The notes beneath the pieces were generated by a model, which searched no databases, had not been told where the DNA came from, and was given only the letters and a program-made list of their open reading frames with translations. A stretch of DNA of 64,000 bases from Sipunculus nudus. Lineage: Eukaryota > Annelida > Sipuncula > Golfingiida > Sipunculidae. The stretch is taken from positions 43,214,019-43,278,018 of the forward strand of contig CM049306.1 of the NCBI GenBank assembly GCA_026874595.1, in the 5' to 3' direction. A program made the position numbers and the translations under genes. Of the stretch, positions 1 through 13,792 are shown piece after piece (the first letter of the stretch is position 1; each line of letters opens with the position of its first letter).

Positions 1-347
1 CATCAGAGTTCTTGGCTTATGATTTAAGTATGGAGCTGTCTTTATTTTTTATAATGAAAATAATGTAAAAGAATTAAATAGTGAAACATGTGAATATATA
101 ATTCTGAATTTAATGGCGTGCAATCCTTGTTATTTAAAAATCATTTTGAGATCAGTGTTATTCATATAAAATGAACTGATGGTAAATAATAAACCATCAT
201 AATTAACATATCATGAGCTGTGCTCAGGCTTTAAAAACATCAAGTGCCAGCCTTTGTATTTTTATTCATTAATCATCAGTGACGATTACACCAATATTTC
301 AGTGTCACACAGTAAAGTTGACGTGAACATCTTTTCATTTTACACAG

Positions 348-432
348 AGTGTGACAACTGGATCCCCCAGGTTTCTCCTGACTTCAGCTATGATGTTGCT
401 AGGTTCGGTCACTCTGCTGTGGTGCATGATAG
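348..432 (+). CDS. ATRN: Attractin exon: last kelch blade, first half
   Basis: This is the first exon visible in the window. It encodes CDNW followed by RFGHSAVVHD, the strand of a kelch blade that precedes the YVFGG strand. The acceptor is TTTACACAG. The donor is AG|GTTTGT and leaves two bases of an Arg codon that the next exon completes. An alternative acceptor two bases downstream (start at 350) cannot be excluded. Confidence 0.85.
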
Positions 433-3400
433 GTTTGTACAGTTTCATTTCAGGCCTCACATCCTTCTTAATGATGAATTCAGTAGTTTTATAATGAGGG
501 CCTTCATTTACGATTAGTTTAATATCATTATCATTCTCACTTGTATCAAACAGGCCTCATGTATTGCTGTTTCCTTCTGTTTTGATTAGTTTATTATCAT
601 TTTCATTCTGACTAGTTTCAAACAGGCCTCTCATATTTTTATTTCCTATGATGTTCTACTATATTCTATGACACATTAGAAAATTAGAAATTGTGTGAGA
701 GCACTCGAAACAAGGATGAAATAGTATGGGAAATTGGCTTAAACTCAGCAGTGGAGAATAGTCATTATAAATGTTGTTCCTCTGCTCATGACATTTGAGT
801 AGTTGGGTAGTTCATATCTTGCTTAACATGTTATCTTCTTCTTGTTTCCTCCTTCCAGAAAGATGTATGTGTTTGGAGGGTTTAAAGCTGTCATGTTGAA
901 TGATATACTCAGCTTTACTCCAGGTAAGTTCGTAGCAACAAACTCTGAATCGTGTCAGCTCCTTTATCGACAAAATTCATCAATATTAATTAATGGATTT
1001 TTAGTTCTCTGTGCTAGATGAGCTTATGCCATGACAAAGTGGTGTCTGGCCACAGTTTTCTAAGTTCTTATGCTCCTTTATTTCTTGATCTGATTTTGAC
1101 TCTCTTTGAGTAATACGAGAGGGCTACATGTGGTCTTTTGAAATTCTGCAAAGAATTTTGAAATTCTTCAATTATGCAAATATATGCAAATTTCCTCAAA
1201 ACTTACAAAAAATGCCTGTGCTCCTTTTTTTTCTTGACCAATTTGATTCTGCTTGTTCTGTCTGCTTCTGTTAGCCAAATTCTTTTCTACATTCATAATA
1301 AAATGACATAGGTGAATATATTTTAAATTTTCCTCCACATATTCTTTTAGTGTATTAACAATACCCTTGTCAGACATCAGTGTCAGGAATGAGATTAAAT
1401 TCATTGAATTATAAATATATATAAACAGATGGTATGTCACAGTCTTTGTACCAAGTGAACATTAATTGCTGTCTGTTACATAAAATATTGTTCAGAACAT
1501 GAATCAGCCCAGTTTCATGGTGAAGAGGTAATTTGTACAAGATTATCATATTTAATTGTGAGAATCAGTCTCTGGCATTACATTGATTTTAAGCTCAGCT
1601 GACTGTAAGTCATCTGAGCTATAGCGATCACCCTGGCGTCCGTCAGTTTGTTTGTCCGTCCTGCCATCTGGCCGTTAACAGGGCACAAATCGTTAATGTT
1701 AGACCTAGAAATTTCTGATTGGACATCCAGAGAGATCCTGGGCAAATCTTCTTGGAAACTGGAAATTAGGTCATGGTGAGCTATATTTTGTGACCTACAG
1801 GCAAAAAACATTATTTTGAGCAGCTATACAGTCAGACAGGGCACAAATTGTATCCATGTGGCCTAGAATCCTCTAACCTGACATTTCTGTCCATTTTTCA
1901 ACACAGTAACATTAGCCATAGGCTATTCACACAGACAATATATAACAATAATAAAAAAATAAGCACCCAGTCAAATTTAGCTGAGCGTCTTGGCCCATGG
2001 GCCACTTGTAAAGAGTTATTTAGTGATGTAGAAAATTAAGAAAATCTTGTCAAAATTAACATTCAGTTTAAAAATTATTTTCAATTGAAGTTTTATCTTG
2101 AATGATTCCAGTTAAAAACTAAAGTTCTATAACAGTGAATGTCCGACGGATTAATGTCTGCAGATTAAAGTAAAAGGGAAACCTATGTAATAAGACCACT
2201 CATTGGACTGGCAAAAAGAGGTCTTAATTCACAGGTGGTCTTATTAGACAGTTCAGTTTTAACCTGTGCTAATGCTCTTGTTTCACTCAACAGGGGTCTT
2301 ATTAGACCGTTTGTCTCTCACACAGTCCTTTTGAGTTTTTTTATGGTATTGATATTATTGAAAAGCGGTGCCCTTGAGTGATGACCGTGTCAGTCCTTAG
2401 TCAGTGACACTTCTTTCGCACATGATTTCTCAACAAGAACATGCTTGATCTTTCTCAAATTCACAGGGATCATTAGTATTTATGAGGACTCCATCCTTAT
2501 CAAATAACAGACCTGGAGGAATTCCAATATGGCTGCCAGAGCACAATCAGTGATTTTAATTTGGGTGCAATATCTCAACCAGAACATACTTTTTTACCCC
2601 AAAATCACAGGGATCAATAGGGCCTACAGGGCCTGTCAGAATTCCAATATTGCCATGAGAGCACATGCTTGATCTTTACAGTTTCACAAGGATGATTGGT
2701 GCCTATGAGGACTCCAACCCTATTGAAATGGAGACCCGCTAAAAATCAAATATGGCCACCAGAGGATGATCGAAGACTTTCTTTTTTTATGCACACTATA
2801 ACAAACAGGACACAGACATTTTCACAAACAGAATACCTTTGATCATTGTCTGATTCACAGGGATGATTTGTGTGTATGAGAACTCCATTCCTATTGAATT
2901 ACAGAGCCGTCCAAAATCAAATATGGCCACCAGAATAGAATTGGTGATTTTGTATTGCATACATGATTTCAAACATATTTTTATGCCCCCGCCACAAAGT
3001 GGCCGGGGCATATAGTTTTACCCATGTCCGTCATTCCGAAATCAAACAGTTGTATGGACTTTTTTTCGCAATACCTACAGATATTGGCCTGATTTTTGGT
3101 GTGTGGGCAGATAATGACCAGTTACAGATCAAGTTCGCTTTTCGTCCCAGTTGACCTACTTTTGACCGTTTTATGGCTCCTAAACTTAGAAAATTTCATG
3201 AAAAATAGAAATTTTCATGACAAATACACATGTACGGACTTTTTTTCGCAATGCCTGCAGATATTGGCCTGATTTTTGGTGTGTGGGCAGATAATGACCA
3301 GTTACAGATAGAGTTTGCGTTTCGTCCCAGTTGACCCACTTTTGACCGTTTTAGGGCTCCTAAACTTAGAAATTTCATGAAAAATAGAAATTTTCATGAC

Positions 3401-6400
3401 AAATACACATGTACGGACTTTTTTTCGCAATGCCTGCAGATATTGGCCTGATTTTAGGTGTGTGGGCAGATAATGACCAGTTACAGATCGAGTTCGCGTT
3501 TTGTCCCAGTTGATCTACTTTTGACCGTTTTACGGCTCCTAAACTTAGAAAATTTCATGAAAAAATAGAAATTTTCATGACAAATACACATGTACGGACT
3601 TTTTTTCGCAATGCCTGCAGATATTGGCCTGATTTTTGGTGTGTGGGCAGATAATGACCAGTTACAGATAAAGTTTGCGTTTCGTCCCGGTTGACCTACT
3701 TTTGACCGTTTTACAGCTCCTAAACTTAGAAAAATTCATGAAAAATAGAAATTTTCATGACAAATACACATGTACAGCCGTTTTTAGCCCTCAGCTCATA
3801 GGCTGATGGGCTATTGTCGTCACCCAAGCTGTCCGTCTGTCCATCTGTCTGTCCGGTGTCTGTCCGTCCGTCCGTTCGTTCCGCGTCTGTTAAATTTTAC
3901 CTTGTGAGCGGGATATCTCTTAAAGGATTCACCGTTGGAATTTTATTTCATCAGTGAAGATGTATATCGATAAAATCTTGGTCAAGTTCGAAGATGGGTG
4001 ACCTTAACCCATTTTTCTACATTTTAGAGCTGATTATAGAAAAACACTCAGAAGTTTATATCTCAGGAACCATTGTGTGGATTTTCACAAAACTTACTAT
4101 GATCATTGGGACTGATGGTCTGTATGTGCTGCACAATTTTGGTGGCGCCACCTTCTATTTCTGATTTTTTAATGAAATTTTATCGGATTTTTTCAATTTT
4201 AGCCTTTTGTGCAGGATATCTCCAAAGGTATTCAACACAGGAACTTCATTTCCTCAGTGCTATTGCATTATATTTACAAAATCTTGGTCAAGTTCAAAGA
4301 TGGGTGATCTTGACCTACTTTTCAAGGTCACAGAGCTTAGTATAGAAAAAAACTTAGGAGCTTATTTCTCAGGAAGCATTTGATGGATTGTTATGAAACA
4401 TGGTATATACCTCTCCAATTTAAATTTATAAATGATTATCAACTTTTGCTAATATTCTAGTTTCGCAATACAATGCTTACAGATACTGGCCTAATGTTTG
4501 GTCTGTGGGCGCATAATGACAACTTACAGATCGAGTTCACGTTTCGTCCCAGTTAACCTATTTTTCACCATATGACAGATACTGAACATAGAAAATTTCA
4601 TGAAAGACAGAAATTTTCATGAAAAATACACATATATGGACTTTTTCACAATGCCTGCAGATACTGGCCTGATTTTTGGTGTGTTGCTTGATAATGACCC
4701 TTTACAGATCGAGTTTGCATTTTGTCCTTGTTGACCTACTTTTGACCATACAACACTTCCTGAACTTAAAAAATTTTACAAAATTTAACAAATGTTTCTA
4801 ATTTGCCCCAGGCGGGGGCATTTGTGTCGTTCCGACACATCTAGTCTTTAATATGATTTGAACCATTAAGATTTTTGTTCCCTCTTGCATGTCGATATAA
4901 ACCTGTTTCTGTGTGACATATCACAAAACTATTAATTTAACTTTTTACCCAAATGTAAACTGTTCCAGCACTTCCAGAAATGTGGGGCCCTCTGAGGACC
5001 ATTGTCCGACCACATCTAGTTAGGGCCCTGCTTGAAACTCAACAACAACCTACTGCAGCTTTCCCAAATTCACAGGGATGATTGGTACCTATAAGGGCTC
5101 AAGAACTATTGAATTATAGACCTGTTGGAATTCCAATATGGCCGCCACAGCCCATTTGCTGATTTTCTATCACGCACATAAATATAATACAGCTTTTCCA
5201 AATTTTTCAGGGATGGTTGGTACATATAAGGGCACCAGACCTATTGAATAACAGACCTGTTGGAATTGCAGTATGCCTGCCACAGCCTGATCACAGTTTT
5301 TCTTATTTCGCATGCGATAACTCAACAACAACCTACTGCAGGTTTCCCAATTTTCACAGGGATCATTGGTGCCTATGAGGGCTCCAGACCTATTGAATTA
5401 TAGACTTGCTCAAAATCAAATATGGCTAACAGACTACATTCTGTGATTTTCTATTGCACACATTATTTCAGACATATCTTCTGTAATATCATTTGATCCA
5501 GTAGGATTTTTTTCCCTCATGCATATGGATAAAAACCTGTTTCTGTTTGTCATATTTTTCAAATTTAACTTAATTTTTCACCCATATGGGAACTAGTCCA
5601 GCACTAGCAGAAAGGGGGGCCCTCTGAGGACCATTTTCCGACCACATCTAGTTATTGTATCCGCCAAAACAGAGTTTTGCGGATACTATGTTTTCAGCCC
5701 ACCGCCGCCGCGTAGGTGTCCGGAGAACTCCTCCGTAACCGCTGGGCGGAATTTTACAAAACCTGGGATTATGTTGGGATCACATGTGAACTGCTGCGCC
5801 CCGATTTGTTTTGACCTCTGACCTTTCCTCTGCGCTCTGTGTCCGTTTGTGCGTCTGTTTTCACACATAAACCCACTTCTCCCGTTAACCGTTTGACCGA
5901 TCAGGAAAATTTTTTTGCACAAATGTAGCCCTTGGAGAGCTTTATAACATACACAAAAAATGGTGGCGCCACCTGCAACCATGTTTGCACAGTGTCCATC
6001 TGTTCGTCTGCCTTGGGTTAAAATCACTCATTTCTCTGCAGTGGTTTGACTGATTCACCTGAAATTCGGCACGTGTATACATCCTGGATAGCTTTTCTGA
6101 TTTTATGACAGGTGGCGCCACCTACATTCACGTTTATGCTGCAGACATCCAAGCTCATATCTTGGGAACCGTTTGACCGATTGGGCCAACATTTTGCATG
6201 TGTATGGATCTCACATAACTCTTTATCATATGCAAAACTGGTTGCGCCACCTGCAGCCATTTTTGCACAGCTCCCGTCTATTTGTCTGCCATGGGATAAA
6301 ATCACTCATATCTCGGCAGTGGTTTGACATATCTGCCTAAAATTTTGCAGGTTTATACATCCCCGACAGCTCTCTTGATTTTATGACAGGTGGCACCACC

Positions 6401-9400
6401 TACATTCTAATTTATGCAGCAGACATCCAAGCTCATATCTTGGGAACCGTTTGACCGATTGGGCCAAAGTTTTGCATGTGTATAGTTCTCACATAGCACT
6501 TTATCATACGCAAAACTGGTGGCGCCACCTGCAACCATTTTTGCACAGCATCCATCTGTTTGTCTGCCACGGGCTAAAATCACTCATATACATGAAGTGG
6601 TTTGACTTATCTGCCTTAAATTTTGCATATGTATACAACTTGGACGGCTTTCTGGATTTTGTGGTAGGTGGCACAACCTACATACACAATTTGGCTGCAG
6701 ACATCCATGCTAATATGCAACACTTCACTCTATTTCCCCTTGCCACTCAATCCATGCTTTACTTCACACGTTCGACTCTGATTTAGGCGGATACACGTAG
6801 TGGCTTGTCGACTACCCGTATTCTAGTTATCATTATTATTATTATTAACAGGTGACTGCAAGAAGTACAAGAGTCGGGATGAGTGCCTGGCTGCCAGACC
6901 TGGGACCACGTGTGTGTATGTTGGATCAGAATGCCTAGCTCCACATCAGGCCAACGCCAATAAAATGCAACCCAGAAGACATGAGCCAACATGTAACCCT
7001 GCACACCGTCCAGGTCAGTTATCAGGTGATATAACTCGCATATCACAACTCTTGGAGCACTAAACCTGATGTCAGTTTCATATCTGCAGTTATTTCAAAT
7101 TCACAATTTTCTCGATTCATCAGAAATTATAATAATGTACCTAACTTTTTACATAAGATTGTGTCCATGCGACAGCACTAATTAAATCCATGATCACAGT
7201 TAAAGATAAAAATTGTCACACCTGTCAGGCTGATGTGTTGTCACTCATGGACTTAACTACACATTCTACAGGGGAAAACAAATGACTATACAAAAGTATC
7301 AGGTGGTTGTATGATCAGATTCCCTAGGTTTTATACTTATGACTCACTATAGTTGTTACACTTGTCATATATTTAATGTTCTTGTTAATCTGTTTGTTGC
7401 AAAAATGAAAACTTGAAAAATGAAAGAATGAAATATATTGATGCACTGAAGCAGCTGGTTTCCAGAAGTAGCATAATACAAAATAAGAATGCAAATATGT
7501 TTAAAATTCATTGATGGGGAATTTGGATAAATTAAAATACCAACCAGGTCATATTAGCATACAAACATAACATTGAAACATTTGTTTCTCTGGCTGACAT
7601 AGAAATATAGTAAAATGCATGAAATATGCTTCTTTAGATTTAAGTAATTCCAAAAGTTCTTTACCCCTGTAATATGAACACCTGTACATAACGGGAAAAC
7701 CCCACGGCCTGCCAGTGTCCTTAATAGTTAGCTTCCACTGTATTTTGGCTTTGGACACTCTGTTCTTGGGTTAGAATATCCAACGAGACACACAAATTTC
7801 TGGCTGGCAAAGTCACTGACCAGTCTCAACTACCACCAAGAAACCATTCAAACACTGCCATGACAACCAATCCTAAGATTTCAACATAATCATATAATCA
7901 TAAAATGACACCTTCTATTTTTCATATTTTGATATGTTAAACATTTAAAATATTTTTAAAAAAAATGATTAAGTTAACTTAATCTCACAAACTTTGACAC
8001 GAATCGCCTCCCCTTTGACCATTCTAAAATCCCGTCCCTTGGAAAGTTTGGACTGTCTGTCCTGGACCCTCCGAATGTTCTTCATATAAAAATCTCTGAT
8101 ATGATGACCTTTTCTTAATTTAGATGACGGTGAGTCTCGGCAGGTGTGTCATACTATCCAGTCTTGTGTAAGCTGTGTGGAGACATCGTATAACTGCACG
8201 TGGTGTGAAGACAGGTGCTCCTGGACAGGAAACTGTCCACAGTCAGGGAAGGTAAGTCATCAGTTTAAAACCATTAAGTTAAGATCAAAACAGCTCATAG
8301 ATATGAAAAAATTTTATGAAATGATAGTTCGCATGCAGATTAAAAAAAATGAATTTACAAACCTTCAGAATTTGAAGTTGTAATTAGTTTTGAAAGTTTG
8401 TTGAGCTTAATGTTTAGAGAGATATTAATGTCAGTTCACAGTGCCAGGTCCATTAATCAGTTATTGATAAATTGGAGCAGTATTGTGAGATATGTTGATT
8501 TTGATGATACGTAAGGGATAATTAATAAAGTTCATATATTTTTTTTCATAACAAAAGTGTCTGATAATTTATACAAAAGACATGTCTATCAGCAATGATA
8601 GGATTGTATTTATTCTACATTAGCTCATGTCAGAGCCATCAATATAATCACATTGATTCTTGTCAGAGCCTTCAATAATCATATTGATCTTTGTCAGAGC
8701 CATCTATAATCATATTATTCTATTCAGAGCTATCAATAATCATATTGGTTCTTGTCAGAGCCTTCAGTAATCAAATTGGTTCTTGTCAAAGCCTTCAATA
8801 ATCATATTGATCCTTGTCAGAGCCATCTATAATCATATTATTCTAGTCAGATCGATCAATAATCACATTGATCCCCTGCATCAATGGATATATCAATATT
8901 TTTGTTTATAAAACCAACCCTCAAAATTAATTGTTTATAATACCCTATTTTGTATATGTATGTGTATATCCCATTATTACAATGGAATCCTTTTGAGTGA
9001 GGAAATACAATTTTCAGGAAATTTTACCTCATTCACTGTTATTCTTGAATATGTAATACTTAAAACTGGCTGGACCTCACCATTTTCAGGAAATTTGCCT
9101 TTGGCCCCCTCTTGTGCCTAAGTGTGGTGCCCAGCTCTGTATTTATTGTTCCCTAAATGCTTGGAATAAAGGGGGACATTGATTTGGGTTTGTCTGTCTG
9201 TCCCTCTGTCATGTTTTCATTTCCATGCTATAATTTTCCTAAATATTATCTGATTTCATTCAAATTGTGGTCAGTGATTGTTCTCATGCTTACCGTGGCT
9301 GCGATTGATTTTGGAGTGTCTGTCTCACAAGATAATAATACAATATGACAATCACCAACAGGTGTCGCTAGCGGTGAACATGAATTACTTGAATTTTTGC

Positions 9401-12400
9401 AGTAACTGCCAGGTGCTGCCATCTATTGAACGTGATTTAAACTATTTGCACATAGTCACCACAAACTCTGAAATCAATCTGGTCTTGAAGGCATAAGTGG
9501 AGGACAAAAATTCCTTGAATTTGCTTGTTTTGTCGTGTTTAGGAATTTGTGGCCAAGAAGACATCTGACTGTAAGGGGAAGGACAGTGGGGAGTGTGAGA
9601 TCCTCCATAATTGTCATGCTTGTACTCTAAACGAAAACTGTGGATGGCATAAAAATGACAACAAGTGCTATCGCCATGGGGGTATGTAGAAATTCACTTT
9701 TTTTTAGTATTTCAGACTACTATATTTCCATGAAAATCTTTAATTTACATTTATAAAATATATTTTATTTATATAAAAAAAAGATTTTGGAAGAAATATT
9801 TTCAAGAATAAAGCCAATTTTTCATTTCAATCAAAAGTTAAAATAAGTTTGGTAAATTTAGAAACAAAGAAATTTTATTTGCTTTCACTCAATTATTATG
9901 AAATACAGAATTAGACAATGATATTTTCTGGTCTTATATATTCCTGCCCCTTGAAAAATTGGTCATCTGGAATAAAAAATCTGCTCTGAAATTAATCAGC
10001 TTCATTATACAATAGATCTAATTTTACTCAGATCATCATTTCTTCTTCATGTTCTTTTATAAATACTGGTATACATATAAATTGTAAGTTAAAGTATGAT
10101 TCGTTTAATTTATGAGCATCATAGTGCATCTCTGATTTTCTTTTCCATGTTACAAAGGTGAAAGCATGTCGGTGCAGGGACAGACAGAATCGACAGACAA
10201 TAAATGTGGTCTGTCATGCCACACTCATCGTACGTGTGAGAACTGTACTCAAAACAACTGTATGTGGTGCAGTAACCGCCAGCGCTGTGTAGAGTCCAAC
10301 TCCTATGTCGCTTCGTTTCCGTTTGGACAGTGCATGGAATGGGCCACAAAAAGGGACAAATGTCCAGGTGAGCAAACAACCCTTCATACCATAAAGAAAG
10401 TATAATCTACTGCACAAGGACAGGCCACAGACAAGACTCTTTGCTTGTAATATAAACCTGTCAGGAAATCAAACCACATGATTTCTGATGTTCTGGCACT
10501 TGATTATACACAAAATTTGACATCCATCAAAAGTCTGTAGGTTAGAATTAAGGCATACAGCTTACTTTCACTGAGCAGCACCTGGCATCAGATGTCTTTA
10601 TGCTCATTGACATCACATCATGAATTTAACTATTATGTCTACTTAGCAATATAATTGTGGATGTCAGTAGTTCTGACAAAACCATAAAACCCCTATCCTT
10701 GGGCCTATTTGTAGAGACATTCAAACCAAAATTTCATCTCTCTTGCAGATTTTCACACTCGTGCTCTATGCATCACTTCTCATTAAAATCCCTTTTCAGA
10801 TATTAAAATCTGCTCTTCAGATACTTAGCAAATGCACACCTGCACAGAGTACTTACCAAAAACAGTAAGTAACCTGCTTGAACTTCATGCAGGGTTAATG
10901 AATAGACCTGAGAGACCAGGTTGATAACCTGTGAAAATCCTGTATAGAACCATTTTCATAGTGTGAATAAAGTGTGGAGAGAGTTTTGTTTACACCTGTG
11001 TAATAAGGAAAGAACAGTAAATACATAACACTTTTTCATATCATACCCCAGTTGGATTGAGTTTGATTGTCTGTGTTTGTAGCAACCCGCTGCTCTGACC
11101 TGGGCACATGTAAGCAGTGCTTGGGGAACCCTAAGTGTGGATGGTGTGATGACGGGAGTGGCACAGGGTTGGGTAGGTGTATGGAGGGTAGTGCTGATAC
11201 CCCCATTGGGTTTAACATCTCAGAGCCTGTACCTGCTCCGTGGAAGTGTCCCAGCAAACAGTGGTTCTTTGTCAACTGCCCATGTGAGTGGACTTTGCGA
11301 TTGTTCATGCAATGTAAATTACAAAGAAAAAAATTCAAAATAATTTTCAATCACTTTCAGTTGCTTCCATTAAGTTTTATGTAATACTAGCTCATTCTCT
11401 ATATTGTATGAGAACATGTTCTCTAATAGGCATTACAATGAAAAAAAACAGGTACCAGTTACTTTCATGCAATTTCCTTAAAAGAATCCTAGCTTGTTCT
11501 TTGTAGAATGAGAATGAGTCTAATTGGTGTTTCAAAGGGAAAAAATGACCTATCAAATCGCAATTTTCATAAAAGAAACCTATTGATTTAGAACAGGTTC
11601 TCTTATTGGCATCACAAAAAGAAAAGAAATATGTAATTTAAGTTACTTTTTATACGCCCCTCATATGACAGGAATATTATTATATACACACCGTCCATCC
11701 ATCTGTCTTTCTGTCTGTTAACTTTTTGTGTGACCTACTAGACATTTCATGGATTTTGATCAAACACATCAGAAATGTTAATCAATAAAATATCTCACCT
11801 AAGTTCAATTTACAGCAAAATCCATGCATATTAAATGAGGTCAGAGATCACCGAACTTTGGAGGCACCTTGGCACCTTGGGTTTTCATGAAACTCATTAT
11901 ACATATTTACCATTAGAGTTTCTCACCTGAATTAACTTCTCATCTCTGTTTGCCCAAACCCTTTGGGTTTATTGTCCTCCGCTTTCGTGGAACAGGGAAC
12001 ATTGATTTGGGTTTGTCTAGCTGTCCTTCTGTCTGTTTGTCTGTCTGTCTGTGTCCTTCCGTCAGGTTTGTTTCCATGTGATAAATTTCCTAATTATTAT
12101 CTGATTATCAAATTTGGGTCAGTGATTGCTCTCATGCATACCTTGCATGTGAGCATGGTGTCATTTTGGTGTCTATCTGAAAAATAATTCTGTCCTGCTC
12201 AAAATAAAATTATCAAATTTGTATTGGTTTTGAAGTGTCTATCTGAAAAATAATTCTCCCCTGCTCAAAATGAAATTATCAAATTTTGGTCCAATTTCTC
12301 AATGTGTTTTAGTTTTTATGTTCGCCTGCATATGTCTCCACATGTCATAGTGGATTTTTGTCCTATTTCCCAATGTGTTTTAGTTTTTATGTTCGCATGC

Positions 12401-13761
12401 AGATGTCTCCATGTCATAGTGGATCTGTTTAAGTTTTCATGTGCCCTCAAGATTTCTCCACATGTCATGTGGATCATCAAGCATGGTTGCTTATCAAGCA
12501 TGAAAGGCCAGTTCTCAAAGCGGGGTACATTAATTCCACAAATTTGCTTGTTCTCTAAGTTATGGTTACACGGGTCATCTAATCATCAGTGGAGAGCAGG
12601 TCTATCATCAACCAGACAGTTGGGTGTTCTTTACAATGTTAACTCAGGGCAAGAAACGAAGATCAATCATAACATTCACGACCATGTAATCATCTACACG
12701 TCCTCCATTGCAGTGTGTCAGTGTAATGGCCACAGTGTCTGCGTGAACGGTACTAACCAATGTGAAGCCTGCCAGCACAACACTGCCGGGGAGAAGTGTG
12801 ATCGCTGTGTCGATGGCTACTACGGCATCCCGGTTAATGGTGGTAACTGCACTGGTATGTACTGATGTCATTATACCTGAGAATGTAACGATTATCCATT
12901 ATGCCTGTTAACCATCTGTTATTCAGTTCCTAATAGTATTTAATTGTTAATTAAGTGTATTTATTTGTATTATAGTATAAGCATTATCTCACTCTTCACA
13001 TAGGATAATTATCTGGCTGAATGATTAAATACAGCCATCATCTACATTGTGTATTGCTAATTATAAATTCATGGACAAATTAAGTTATACAAACTCTTTA
13101 TCTGGCATTGGTCTTTACATGCTATTTGTTTTGTTGTTGACCATGGCATGCATCAATCAAGAATATACTTTATATGCCCCTGATAGGAATTTTCTAGTAT
13201 TCAACTGTGCATTCCTTAATGGTTAAAGGTGCCCATTCACCTACCTTTTAAAAAAGAATTAATGTAATTTCTGGCTTTCTGTGTCTATATATTAGTGATC
13301 TAAGGGTAATTTTGGTTGTGAAAAGTTCTCACAAGGCCTTCAGGAAGGATGTATGAAAATGTTTTTTCAACATGTTTGTAAACACTGCAATGTTGACAAA
13401 CAGGAAAACATGTTATCTAAGGTGGTAGGATACATATACGCGGAGGTAGAAAGATTACTTGTTGCAAAACGCCATTTGCAAACCTCTGGCTTATCTGACT
13501 TGCTTCAAGATGCCCTTGTTGAATTTGTTTTGATTATTTTTGCAGGCCCCCACATATTGTAAACACATTGATATAAACAAAAAAAGCAGCCTGTGTGTGG
13601 TGATATCAATGTTTATTGGCCTATTTTTATAATATAAAAGCTCCAAGGGATTATCTTTAGTTTATAAAGGCCAGATAGGTGATTGGGCCCCTTTAATTTT
13701 TAGCTCAGCTGACTATAAGTCATCTGAGCTATAGTCGTGGTCCATTCTCCGTCGTCCGTCC

Positions 13762-13792
<31 letters not shown>

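Larger units (their letters stand above)
2980..4844 (+). mobile_element. Helitron-like non-autonomous element with a 180-bp tandem core
   Basis: The left end is TTTTTATGCCCCCGCC. The right end has GGCGGGGGCA, then a stem-loop GTGTCG-TTC-CGACAC (4824-4838), then AT and CTAG (4841-4844) before a T. A hairpin followed by CTRR is the 3' signature of Helitrons. The interior carries tandem units of about 180 bp. The flanks join into a sequence that matches an uninterrupted copy at 5461-5510, with no target duplication. The layout also resembles the bivalve 'pearl' elements. No Rep/helicase coding sequence is present, so it is non-autonomous. Confidence 0.65.
2430..5651 (+). repeat. Tandem-core repeat element split by a later insertion
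   Basis: Diverged units of roughly 130-150 bp are present on both sides of a younger element. Each has an AAATTCACAGGGAT segment, an ATGAGGACTCC or TAAGGGCTC segment, and an ATTCCAATATGGC or AATCAAATATGGC segment. Copies start near 2455, 2590, 2690, 2855, 5065, 5195 and 5350. Two right ends share CCGACCACATCTAGTTA (5006-5022 and 5638-5654), so two elements probably lie head to tail. The left edge is not clearly defined. Confidence 0.6.

Noticed and set aside
12302-12865. 187-codon open frame, the longest on the + strand
   Set aside because: Only its end (12714-12854) is a real attractin exon. The rest is intron with a 79-bp tandem repeat that happens to stay open.
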